The notes below the pieces were generated by a model, which was not told where the DNA came from, ran no database searches, and saw nothing but the letters and a program-made list of their open reading frames with translations. Of a stretch of 51,108 nucleotides of DNA, positions 1 through 7,607 are shown piece by piece. This stretch comes from Levilactobacillus fujinensis (lineage in GTDB: Bacteria; Bacillota; Bacilli; Lactobacillales; Lactobacillaceae), in contig NZ_RHNX01000025.1 in the NCBI RefSeq assembly GCF_003946335.1, positions 1 through 51,108 of the forward strand, given 5' to 3'. A program made the position numbers and the translations under genes. Every line of letters starts with the position of its first letter. Positions within the stretch are counted from its first letter, which is position 1.

Positions 1-90
1 GATTGGTATAATAATTCGCGACGCCAACCAACACTAAACGGCATGACCCCAGTAGAATACCGGAATCATGCCGTTAAAAATACTGCATAA
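1..90 (+). mobile_element. C-terminal fragment of an IS3-family transposase (OrfB)
   Basis: Frame 1 reads through from the first base to a TAA at 88-90 and ends with DWYNNSRRQPTLNGMTPVEY followed by nine residues. A WYN segment followed by a LNGMTPVEYR-like segment is the usual tail of IS3-family OrfB integrases, just after the last catalytic Glu of the DDE domain. The catalytic residues lie outside the window, so it cannot be told whether the element is intact. The AT-rich stretch after the stop, to about 130, with a TCTACTTGACA motif, probably includes the right end of the element, but no exact terminal repeat can be defined without the other end. Confidence 0.72.
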
Positions 91-132
91 TGATTTTAAT
101 TATTTAGCTGTCTACTTGACAAGGAGCCGCGC

Positions 133-156
133 CCAACTGGTAAAAATACCGGTTGG
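133..156. terminator. Hairpin between the IS remnant and the acetyltransferase gene
   Basis: CCAACTGGTA and TACCGGTTGG form a 10-bp stem with one G-T pair and an AAAA loop. It lies 17 bases past the stop of the leftward acetyltransferase gene. The base run after it is not clearly T-rich on either strand (CTTCTTTGTT on plus), so it is only a possible terminator for either direction. Confidence 0.4.
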
Positions 157-172
157 CTTCTTTGTTACCTCT

Positions 173-1048
173 TTAGACAGGGCCGGAATCCGTGTTGGAA
201 TCGGTGCCTTCCTTTAGTTTGCTAGCCTTGACCAGCATGTCAAAATTGGTACTTCCCGGATTAAACGGCTTAAGATTGCCAGCAGCAATCAAGTTGCCAA
301 CTTTATCAATAAAAGTTTCGATGTCGTCATCGGGCGCGACACCATGGAAATCGCCAAAGCCATACTGCCACCACTGGAGGGCCATTAATTTTTCAACGAC
401 GTCACTGGGGAAGCGAAACTTGATAATGTGTGCTGGAACGCCACCAACGACCGCGTAGGGGGGGACGTCCTTGGTGACTAGCGCGCCACCAGCAATAATG
501 GCACCATCCCCGACAGTAATGCCCGTGGGCGCAAAACGAACGTCCTGGCCGATCCAAACGTCGTTACCAATCACGATAGGGCCACCGTTGGGAATGGGGT
601 TAGCGACGCGCTCAAAGGTATTGTCAGTGATCTTAAGGTAGTCATTGAAAGCACTGACCCGAGAATCGTAAGTCAACATGGACGTGGTAAAGCGATTGGT
701 CGGGTGACTCCCCTGCATGCGGCTAACATTGCTGGCAATAGATGAGTAGCGCCCAACGATACTGTTAACGGGCAAGGAACTATTAGAGGAGCTAAAGGCC
801 CCCATGCTAAAGAACTGATGACCGACTAAAAACATACTGTAAGCTTCCATTTGGAGGTTGAGTGGGGCTCGAACGAGTGAGCCAAATGGAATTCGGTTGT
901 CAGCTTTTTTTCGGGCTAACGTGTAAATATGACGAGCTGTTAGTAAGTCATCAAAATTTTTATTAAAGGTCAATAAACGGTTACGGTGTGAAGGGGTTGC
1001 CACTAAATTATCCTGGAGGAAGGTAACCCCGTTGATGGTAGTAGACAT
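173..1048 (-). CDS. Hexapeptide-repeat O-acetyltransferase (CatB/Vat-like)
   Basis: The protein has 291 residues. The C-terminal half shows left-handed beta-helix hexapeptide repeats (IVIGNDVWIGQDV near 158-170, GITVGDGAIIAGGALVTKDV near 176-195) followed by the PPYAVVGGVPAHIIKFRF signature (about 196-213) typical of CatB-related xenobiotic/O-acetyltransferases. His115 in QGSHPTNRF is the probable catalytic base. Such enzymes transfer acetyl from acetyl-CoA to a hydroxyl of a sugar, antibiotic or polymer; the acceptor cannot be told here. It is longer than the usual 210-220 residues, with an unrecognised extension of roughly 70-90 residues at the N-terminus. The ATG is preceded by GAGGAG. It lies alone, next to an IS remnant, so acquisition by transfer is possible but not shown. 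Confidence 0.8.
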   Translation of the reverse strand: MSTTINGVTFLQDNLVATPSHRNRLLTFNKNFDDLLTARHIYTLARKKADNRIPFGSLVRAPLNLQMEAYSMFLVGHQFFSMGAFSSSNSSLPVNSIVGRYSSIASNVSRMQGSHPTNRFTTSMLTYDSRVSAFNDYLKITDNTFERVANPIPNGGPIVIGNDVWIGQDVRFAPTGITVGDGAIIAGGALVTKDVPPYAVVGGVPAHIIKFRFPSDVVEKLMALQWWQYGFGDFHGVAPDDDIETFIDKVGNLIAAGNLKPFNPGSTNFDMLVKASKLKEGTDSNTDSGPV

Positions 1049-1585
1049 ATTTTCACTCCTCTTTTTCCTATATCATACTATACATCAACGGTATAAATCA
1101 CCTACTTGATATTAGATGTTGTCATTTAATCTTTTTGAGAGACGATCATCGGCCGTGTTTTAGCAGTAATTAAGGCTGAGTTCTAGTCGACTAGAAGCAG
1201 TAGCGTCAGAGGAGGGTACCATTGATCTGGTTCGCAGTTTTAGTGACAGGAAAACGATTTAAAATGAGAAGATTTTTCCGGCGCGTCACATAAGTTATTG
1301 TGAGTATGAGAGTGACCAGTCAGTAAAGAAAACGTAGCCAATACTAATTGGCTAGGGTAGCAACAGAACTATTTGAAAATCAAGGCTTTATTTAGCCCGG
1401 CCTTTGCCGGATAATGGGGAAGTTCAGCGTTTCCAATTTCACGGTTGCTAACTGCTGTAATTGTGGTAATGTTTAACTAGTTGTAGTAGAATTACGTCTG
1501 CACTTAAACTTGAATTAAATCAAGCAACTTTCACGGCGGGCCTCGACCCGTCTTCATTATTTATGGAGATAAGGAGTAACTAGTC
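1049..1585. other. 537-bp intergenic region with several small palindromes, upstream of kimA
   Basis: No ORF with coding character is seen. It holds a perfect 16-base palindrome TTCTAGTCGACTAGAA (1181-1196), a TAGCCAAT/ATTGGCTA hairpin with an ACTA loop (1335-1354), and a CCGGC/GCCGG hairpin (1397-1410). Just before kimA there is an imperfect GGCGGG/CCCGTC stem (about 1536-1553). I looked for the conserved blocks of the c-di-AMP (ydaO) riboswitch that often precedes kimA and did not find them. The region should contain promoters for both divergent genes, but I see no convincing -35/-10 pair. Confidence 0.6.
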
Positions 1586-3421
1586 ATGTGGCATTATTTA
1601 AAGCGGGTTTTAATTGGGAAGCCCCTCAAGACCATGGACGAAGGCGGTCAAGCAATCACGAAGTTTAAGGCATTAGCCTTACTTTCATCTGACGCGCTAT
1701 CTTCCGTGGCTTATGGTACTGAGCAAATTACCACAGTCTTAATCACCTTATCCGCCGCTGCCCTGTTGTATCAATTGTGGGTAGCCGCGCTGGTCTTAAT
1801 TCTGTTATTTGCGATCACGCTTTCTTACCAGCAGATCATCCACGCCTATCCTTCAGGTGGGGGCGCCTACGTGGTGGCCAGCACCAATTGGGGCCAATCG
1901 GCTGGATTAGTCGCTGGGGGCTCTCTACTGGTTGATTACATGCTGACCGTGGCGGTATCAACGACATCTGGGACCGAAGCAATCACGTCGGCGATTCCAG
2001 CGTTGTATCCGTACTCGGTTTTGGTGTCTGTCGTCATCGTTATTGGTATTATGCTCTTGAACCTGCGGGGGATGCGCGAATCAGCGGCATTTCTGACGGT
2101 ACCGGTCTATCTGTTTATCGGCATCATGGTCGTGATGATTGGTATTGGTTTGTATAACATCATGAGCGGACAGATTACGTATCACGCTGCAGCACCTTTA
2201 GGCGGTCCCGTACAGGGGATGACGCTGGTCCTGTTTCTCCGGGCGTTCTCGTCTGGTTCATCTTCACTAACTGGGGTCGAAGCCATCAGTAATGCGGTGC
2301 CAAACTTCAAGGAACCAAAGCGGCACAATGCTGCGGCAACGCTGGCCATTATGGCTGGTATCCTGGCAGTCTTCTTCGCTGGGATTACGTTCTTGAGTTA
2401 CTACATGGGAATTCGGCCACAGAGTAGTCAAACTGTACTGTCCCAAATTGGAACGGGCGTCTTCGGCCACGGCATTATGTATTATATTTTCCAACTGTCG
2501 ACGGCGATGATTTTGGCGGTGGCTGCGAACACGGGATTTTCAGCCTTTCCAATCTTGGCGTACAACTTGGCGAAGGATAAATTCCTGCCACACGCGTACC
2601 TTGACCGGGGGGACCGATTAGGGTACTCCAACGGTATCATTTCGTTAGCCGTTGGGGCCATCGTGTTGATCATTATCTTCCATGGTCAAACGACACTCTT
2701 AATTCCACTATATGCGATTGGGGTTTTCGTGCCATTTACGCTGTCCCAATCGGGAATGATTATTCACTGGTTCAGAACTCGTGAAGGTTGGTGGATCGGT
2801 AAGTCGCTGATCAACTTTTTAGGAGCCCTGATTTCACTGGTGTTGGTCGTTGTCTTACTGTGGCAACACTTTGGTAACGTTTGGCCATACCTGATCATCA
2901 TGCCATTGATTCTGTTGCTGTTTTACCGGATCAATGGTCACTACCATAACGTAGCCAAGCAGCTGCGGGTAGCGGAAAAGGAACGGGCGGACATCCACGA
3001 GTATGACGGCGCAACGGTTATCGTCCTGGTCAGCAACATTACGCGAGTGACATCCGGTGCCATCAACTATGCGCGGTCCATTGGGGATTACGTTATTGCG
3101 ATGCATGTGTCCTTCGATGAAAATCCAGAGAAGGAGCATAAGACGGCGCAAGAGTTCAAAGAGGAATTTCCGGACATTCGGTTCGTGGATATTCACTCAT
3201 CTTACCGCTCAATTGCGACACCGACGTTGCGGTTCTGTGACGTTATTGCGAAGCGTGCGGTAGAACGGAACTTCACGACGACCGTCTTAGTGCCGCAATT
3301 CGTGCCACGGCATCCTTGGCAAAATGTTCTGCATAACCAAACGGCGTTACGCTTACGGACCATCCTGAACTCACGGGAAAACATCATTGTTTCGACTTAT
3401 AATTATCATTTGAAAGAGTAG
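1586..3421 (+). CDS. kimA: KimA-type potassium transporter (APC superfamily)
   Basis: The protein has 611 residues and closely follows Bacillus subtilis KimA (former YdaO, about 607 residues), starting with an FLIGKPLK-like segment (here VLIGKPLK) and the LSSDALSSVAYGTEQI block. Asp36, Tyr43 and Asp117, residues reported to bind K+ in KimA, fall at the same numbers here. About 12 membrane segments fill residues 25-450. The rest is a cytoplasmic UspA-like domain (VIVLVSNIT, VIAMHVSFDE, HSSYRSI), which in KimA mediates dimerisation and c-di-AMP inhibition. It is expected to take up K+ with H+. The start is ATG after ATAAGGAG. It is monocistronic, with a strong terminator directly after it. Generic annotation would be 'APC family permease'; the residue match makes K+ the better call. 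Confidence 0.85.
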   Translation: MWHYLKRVLIGKPLKTMDEGGQAITKFKALALLSSDALSSVAYGTEQITTVLITLSAAALLYQLWVAALVLILLFAITLSYQQIIHAYPSGGGAYVVASTNWGQSAGLVAGGSLLVDYMLTVAVSTTSGTEAITSAIPALYPYSVLVSVVIVIGIMLLNLRGMRESAAFLTVPVYLFIGIMVVMIGIGLYNIMSGQITYHAAAPLGGPVQGMTLVLFLRAFSSGSSSLTGVEAISNAVPNFKEPKRHNAAATLAIMAGILAVFFAGITFLSYYMGIRPQSSQTVLSQIGTGVFGHGIMYYIFQLSTAMILAVAANTGFSAFPILAYNLAKDKFLPHAYLDRGDRLGYSNGIISLAVGAIVLIIIFHGQTTLLIPLYAIGVFVPFTLSQSGMIIHWFRTREGWWIGKSLINFLGALISLVLVVVLLWQHFGNVWPYLIIMPLILLLFYRINGHYHNVAKQLRVAEKERADIHEYDGATVIVLVSNITRVTSGAINYARSIGDYVIAMHVSFDENPEKEHKTAQEFKEEFPDIRFVDIHSSYRSIATPTLRFCDVIAKRAVERNFTTTVLVPQFVPRHPWQNVLHNQTALRLRTILNSRENIIVSTYNYHLKE

Positions 3422-3427
3422 TTGCAC

Positions 3428-3460
3428 AAGCCTCCTTGTCGGTTGACGAGGGGGCTTTTT
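3428..3460 (+). terminator. Terminator of kimA
   Basis: A 13-bp stem (AAGCCTCCTTGTC with GACGAGGGGGCTT, GGTT loop) starts 6 bases after the kimA stop and runs into a T stretch. Confidence 0.9.
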
Positions 3461-3635
3461 GATTTCGTTCAGGGATAAATAGGACAGAGTGATGGATAGG
3501 TGTCACACTATAGCGGCCAGAATCAATATGGCGCTTGCTGTAGGAGGCGGTTTAACCTGTATTTGTGGCGCATAATCTGCGACGGAGCGTGGTTGTTTTA
3601 ATCAAGCCATACGTTCTTGATACGACCCCAGATAC
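3461..3635. other. Spacer between convergent kimA and lrgB
   Basis: These 175 bases lie between two terminators that face each other. No ORF, repeat or clear signal was seen. The whole gene-free interval is 3422-3763. Confidence 0.6.
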
Positions 3636-3673
3636 GAATAAAAAGGACCACATTCCAAGCGAATGTGGTCCTT
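3636..3673 (-). terminator. Terminator of lrgAB
   Basis: A perfect 13-bp stem (AAGGACCACATTC / GAATGTGGTCCTT, CAAGC loop) is followed on the minus strand by TTTTATT. It lies about 90 bases past the lrgB stop. Confidence 0.85.
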
Positions 3674-3763
3674 AAAGTAGTCAATTATGTGGTAAAGCCT
3701 GTAAGTGATCTGAAGCTATGTTCGCGGCTGGCCGAGCCACAAAGCTGAAGGCCAGTAGTTAAC

Positions 3764-4573
3764 TTACATGAGACCCATTAATTTCGCGAATGAAGGCACC
3801 ACAATGTCGACAACGATGGAGATCACGACGACGGCAATGGAGGCCATGGATCCTTGAATCGATCCAAGTTGAACGGCCTTAGCAGAACCAACCGTGTGCC
3901 CGGCAGTCCCTAGACCAAGTCCGGCTCCGACGGGATCGTGGTTGATTCGGAAGAACTTAACCAGCCAGTCACCCAATGCGTAGATAATAACGGCATTCAG
4001 GATGCAGGCCATAGCAGTAACGGCGGAGTTCCCACCGATAGCCGTGGCAATTGGCATGGCTATCGCGGTTGTGGCAGCCTGTGGTAACATGGAGGCAATT
4101 CCGACTTTGTCCAAACCAATCAGTTTAGCGGCAAAGTAGATGACGAAGAGGGAAACGAACAAACCAACGATTAACGACAGTACGATTTCCAGCCAGAACT
4201 TTTTAACCACATCGTTCCGACGATATAGTGGAATAGCAAACGCAATCGTTGCTGGGTTCAAGAACCAGAAGATAATATTTCCTCCGGGCAGATAAGCTGA
4301 TTTGTAGAAGGTCGCAGTGTCCGTGCCGAAGGCCTTAGCCATGAGATAGAGAATGAAGATTCCCAAGACCATCCCAACGAAGAGGGGTTGAAATAAGAAG
4401 AAGCCCTTTCCAATCTTAAACAGCCATTGACCGATCAAGTAAACCAGCAGTGAAAGAAAGATACCAAACAAAGCGTTACCGGCAGAAGCCCCAGCGGCGT
4501 TGGTGCCTAAAGCATCACCAAGCCATTTGCCCCAAACTGCCATATGGGGGGTGGTTTCAGTTAGAATAATCAT
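3764..4573 (-). CDS. lrgB: LrgB family antiholin-like membrane protein
   Basis: The 269-residue protein is a very hydrophobic polytopic membrane protein. The conserved LrgB/CidB core is clear: FWFLNPATIAFAIPLYRR (about 101-118), SMLPQAATTAIAMPIATAIGG (about 158-178) and GLGLGTAGHTVGSAKA near 215-230. The usual length is about 230; the extra roughly 38 residues at the N-terminus (MIILTETTPHMAVWGKWLGD onward) precede the first membrane helix. LrgAB proteins modulate murein hydrolase activity and autolysis, and in some Firmicutes they move pyruvate; which role applies here cannot be read from sequence. It follows lrgA by 45 bases in one transcript. AAAGGATG is its ribosome site. No lytSR genes lie nearby. 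Confidence 0.88.
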   Translation of the reverse strand: MIILTETTPHMAVWGKWLGDALGTNAAGASAGNALFGIFLSLLVYLIGQWLFKIGKGFFLFQPLFVGMVLGIFILYLMAKAFGTDTATFYKSAYLPGGNIIFWFLNPATIAFAIPLYRRNDVVKKFWLEIVLSLIVGLFVSLFVIYFAAKLIGLDKVGIASMLPQAATTAIAMPIATAIGGNSAVTAMACILNAVIIYALGDWLVKFFRINHDPVGAGLGLGTAGHTVGSAKAVQLGSIQGSMASIAVVVISIVVDIVVPSFAKLMGLM

Positions 4574-4618
4574 AAATTTTCATCCTTTTCTGTGAAAGTA
4601 GCGCGCAGTTGCGCGAAT

Positions 4619-5059
4619 CTAATCGTCGATGTTGACGTCTCGATGGAAGACGTTCTTTCGGATCCAGATGAAGCCAGCAGTCGTGTAAGCCACGACAACC
4701 AGTAAGACGATCGTTGCAATCAGCACAACGATAACGATTTGAACCCCTTGAGCCTTTAAGATATCCAAACTTGCTGCCAACTGGATCCCAGATGGAACGA
4801 ACAAGAAGGCAATCAAGCTGATCATGAAGTCACCGAACTTTTCGACGTTCCGTAGCTTAACGATGTGCGTTGCGAGTAAAACATACAATAGAATCAGACC
4901 GATAACGGGCGTCGGTACTGGGAAACTAGCAGGGAACAACGGCGAAATCAAGCTTGAAACAAACAGAATCGCAGCGAAAATTCCCATTTGAATTAGGATT
5001 GGTGACGCTGGTTCTTCTTTAGCTGTTTCTGCTTTATTAACCTTATCATTAGCAGCCAA
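4619..5059 (-). CDS. lrgA: CidA/LrgA family holin-like membrane protein
   Basis: The 146-residue protein has a charged N-terminus (MAANDKVNKAETAKEEP) and then about four membrane segments. The FPVPTPVIGLILLYVLL and SLIAFLFVPSGIQLA stretches match the LrgA/CidA holin-like family. It probably forms oligomeric membrane complexes with LrgB. Translation starts at TTG, with AAGGAGA eight bases upstream; no better ATG is present. A candidate CcpA site lies about 220 bases upstream in the shared region with tagO. Confidence 0.88.
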   Translation of the reverse strand: MAANDKVNKAETAKEEPASPILIQMGIFAAILFVSSLISPLFPASFPVPTPVIGLILLYVLLATHIVKLRNVEKFGDFMISLIAFLFVPSGIQLAASLDILKAQGVQIVIVVLIATIVLLVVVAYTTAGFIWIRKNVFHRDVNIDD

Positions 5060-5277
5060 TAGAAAAATCTCCTTTCAAAAAACAAGCGCTGAGTGACCAT
5101 CAACTAGAAAAATTTCACAAGGAATCGGGATAGATAGCAGGTGCAAAAATAAATGTGAAACCCTTCTCAATAGCACAATATGATTATATGGCTTTTAGTT
5201 GATTTGCACAAGTTAAATCTCCTATATTTGGGCATTTGCATGTATGATTGTGCACGTAAACTAATCTGAAAAGGTGC

Positions 5278-5291
5278 TGAAAGCGGTTGCT
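5278..5291. promoter_or_regulatory. Candidate CcpA (cre) site between lrgA and tagO
   Basis: TGAAAGCGGTTGCT matches the cre consensus TGWAANCGNTNWCA at 12 of 14 positions, with the central CG intact. It lies in the 409-bp divergent gap 5060-5468, 219 bases from the lrgA start. The assignment rests on pattern only. Confidence 0.35.
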
Positions 5292-5401
5292 TTAAAGGTT
5301 AGAAATAACTTTTAATTCACAATGTTAACCAGGCCGACTTTGTGAACTTGAAAAGGTCAATGAACTAACAATTAAGTTTTAAATCAAAAATTAAATCGCG
5401 G

Positions 5402-5430
5402 TTGTGTTTGAATTAGGAGATTTGTATAAT
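5402..5430 (+). promoter_or_regulatory. Promoter of tagO
   Basis: TTGTGT (5402-5407) and a perfect TATAAT (5425-5430) are separated by 17 bp and lie 38 bp upstream of the tagO start. Confidence 0.65.
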
Positions 5431-5468
5431 TAGCAAAAGAACCAATAGAAAAGAAAGAGGACTCTTTA

Positions 5469-6563
5469 ATGAAATTTGAGATTATTGTTAGCTTGTTTGC
5501 TACCATGATTATCTCCGCAGTCCTAACCCCGTTTGTGCGCCGCTTTGCGTTTCAAATTGGTGCGGTGGATAAACCTAATCAGCGGCGGGTCAATAAAATA
5601 CCTATGCCGACTATTGGTGGCCTAGCCATCTTCATTGCCTTTACATTTTCAACCATGTTCCTTTTAAGAGATCAAATGCCGACACAACAGCTGTGGGGAC
5701 TGTTTGGCGGCGAATGTATCATCGTGGCTGAAGGGATGATCGATGATATTTTTGAATTGAAACCTAGACAAAAAGTTTTAGGGCAATTACTAGCGGCCCT
5801 AGAAGTTTACTTTGTGGCGGGAGTTCGCATGCGTTATTTGACGCTACCATTCTTTGGCGTCTGGCACTTTGGTTGGCTATCGTTGCCGATCACATTGCTG
5901 TGGATCGTTGCTATCGTCAATGCCATTAACCTGATTGATGGGTTGGATGGTTTGGCAACAGGGGTGTCGATCATTGCCCTGACCACGACTGGGATTACTG
6001 GATTGTTTTTCTTAAACGTTGCCAATACTTGGGTCGCCATCATGATTTTTGCGTTGGTTGCCGCAATGGTTGGTTTCTTACCCTATAACTTTTTTCCAGC
6101 ACGAATCTATTTGGGAGATACTGGGGCGCAATTCATTGGGTTTATGATTGCCTGTTTCTCACTGTATGGTTTGAAGAATGTTACGTTCATTTCCGTTATC
6201 ATTCCTGTCATCATCTTAGGAGTGCCAATCACGGATACCGTCTACGCTATGATTCGGCGGATTCTAAATAAACAGCCGATTTCCCACGCCGACAAGCACC
6301 ATTTGCATCATCGGTTAATGCAGTTAGGCTTGACTCACCGGCAAACGGTACTGGTCATTTATGGCATCGCGTTGATCTTTTCGTTCATTTCACTGTTATA
6401 TCCGTTGTCCACGATTTGGGGTTCGGTTCTCCTGACGATTGCTATCCTGATTGGTCTTGAACTCTTCGTTGAAGCTATCGGGTTAGTCGGATCGGACCGC
6501 CAGCCACTGCTCCATTGGATCAACCACATTGTCAAAAAATTAACATCGAAGAATTCAGATTAA
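5469..6563 (+). CDS. tagO: Undecaprenyl-phosphate GlcNAc-1-phosphate transferase
   Basis: The 364-residue protein has about eleven membrane helices. It shows the family motifs in order: DKPNQRRVNKIPMPTIGGLA (34-53), the DDIFELKPRQK loop (about 92-102), NLIDGLDGLATGV (about 154-166), LGDTGAQFIGF (216-226), and HADKHHLHHRLMQLG (about 274-288), whose HIHHR-like histidines define the MraY/WecA/TagO family. It attaches GlcNAc-1-P to undecaprenyl phosphate at the inner membrane face, the first step of wall teichoic acid or other wall polysaccharides. It is monocistronic, with its own promoter and a terminator about 160 bases after the stop. The length matches B. subtilis TagO. Confidence 0.92.
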   Translation: MKFEIIVSLFATMIISAVLTPFVRRFAFQIGAVDKPNQRRVNKIPMPTIGGLAIFIAFTFSTMFLLRDQMPTQQLWGLFGGECIIVAEGMIDDIFELKPRQKVLGQLLAALEVYFVAGVRMRYLTLPFFGVWHFGWLSLPITLLWIVAIVNAINLIDGLDGLATGVSIIALTTTGITGLFFLNVANTWVAIMIFALVAAMVGFLPYNFFPARIYLGDTGAQFIGFMIACFSLYGLKNVTFISVIIPVIILGVPITDTVYAMIRRILNKQPISHADKHHLHHRLMQLGLTHRQTVLVIYGIALIFSFISLLYPLSTIWGSVLLTIAILIGLELFVEAIGLVGSDRQPLLHWINHIVKKLTSKNSD

Positions 6564-6720
6564 ATTAGCTAATGAAAGAGAGGGAAACGAAAAACGGTTT
6601 GCTACTGAGTCTTAAGATTGATGGTCGAACGATTCTGGGTTTGGATGGTTGGGGTATCAGTTTTAAGCGGGGTAGGCTAGCTGTTGTTGCCCGTTTCAGC
6701 AATATAGATTTGGCGATACT

Positions 6721-6753
6721 AAAAGAGCCTGGGGGCATCCCAGACTCTTTTTT
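6721..6753 (+). terminator. Terminator downstream of tagO
   Basis: AAAAGAG-C-CTGGG pairs with CCCAG-A-CTCTTTT and is followed by Ts. It lies in the 317-bp gap 6564-6880, which holds nothing else I can identify; a 77-codon ORF that runs through this hairpin is rejected. Confidence 0.8.
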
Positions 6754-6880
6754 GGTACAAACTAAGGTGAAAGTCAAAATGTTTACGTTACGCTTGCGAC
6801 AGTAGAAATTATCACGGCTAATTAGTGAAAACAGCCGCACTCTGACCGCCAGGGATTCCGCTTGCTGTGAGAAATTAAAC

Positions 6881-7540
6881 CTAATCTTCACGGGTGCTGG
6901 CATGAATCTCGACGGGAACCTCATGGTAGTCGATGTTGCCGGATTTTACAGTTAGCTGGTTGCTTAACAAATCAACGATGGCTTGCTGCGTGTCGTCCAC
7001 GGCGTCGAGATCCACCGCGATTGTGACGACTACGACCGTGGCGTAGGAAGTGTCCAGCACGCTGATTTCATTTTCCGTGAGGTAGTGGGTGAGCTTGTCG
7101 TAGTTGGCGTAGTCAACAGTCAGTTCAAGGGCCCGCTGTCGCACGCGTTTGACGACGCCGACCGTTTCGATTCCTGTCGAGGTTGCGTTGCTGTATGCCC
7201 GAATCAGCCCGCCGGCCCCTAACTTGATGCCGCCAAAATAGCGCGTCACGACGGCAATCGTGTTGTGCAGTTGATTACGCTGGAGAACGGTCAAAATGGG
7301 AACGCCGGCCGTACCCGAAGGTTCACCGTTGTCACTTTCTCGTTGAATTTCATCGTGCTCGCCTAGAACGTACGCCCAGCAGTGGTGATTAGCCTTGGGT
7401 TCTCGTGCAGTAACGGTGGCGATAAAGGCTTTGGCCTCATCTTCAGTTGTAACACGGCCAAGGTCGGCAATAAAACGGGATTTTTTGATTTCCAGTGCGT
7501 GGTTACCGGTTTGCTGAATAGTAAGATAATCTGTTTCCAT
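6881..7540 (-). CDS. yigZ: YigZ/IMPACT family protein
   Basis: The 219-residue protein begins METDYLTIQQTGNHALEIKK. The open frame extends further upstream, but this ATG has GAAAGGTG at the right distance, and the upstream residues lack family similarity. The N-terminal UPF0029 domain carries the signature region HHCWAYVLG, then SDNGEPSGTAGVPIL and the VVTRYFGGIKLGAGGLIRAYS block. A DUF1949 ferredoxin-like domain fills about 130-210. Relatives bind nucleic acid or ribosomes and are linked in eukaryotes (IMPACT) to Gcn2 control; the bacterial role is not settled. It is transcribed divergently from comFA with only 67 bp between the start codons. Confidence 0.88.
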   Translation of the reverse strand: METDYLTIQQTGNHALEIKKSRFIADLGRVTTEDEAKAFIATVTAREPKANHHCWAYVLGEHDEIQRESDNGEPSGTAGVPILTVLQRNQLHNTIAVVTRYFGGIKLGAGGLIRAYSNATSTGIETVGVVKRVRQRALELTVDYANYDKLTHYLTENEISVLDTSYATVVVVTIAVDLDAVDDTQQAIVDLLSNQLTVKSGNIDYHEVPVEIHASTRED

Positions 7541-7607
7541 AAAAAACACCTTTCCCACAAAATTTTCGTTAGTTTTTACGGAGTTAAGCTGTATAGGGGG
7601 ACGTGAA

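Noticed and set aside
6572-6805. 77-codon plus-strand ORF after tagO
   Set aside because: It runs through the tagO terminator hairpin, has no good ribosome site and resembles no family I know; the overlapping 119-codon minus-strand frame is no better.
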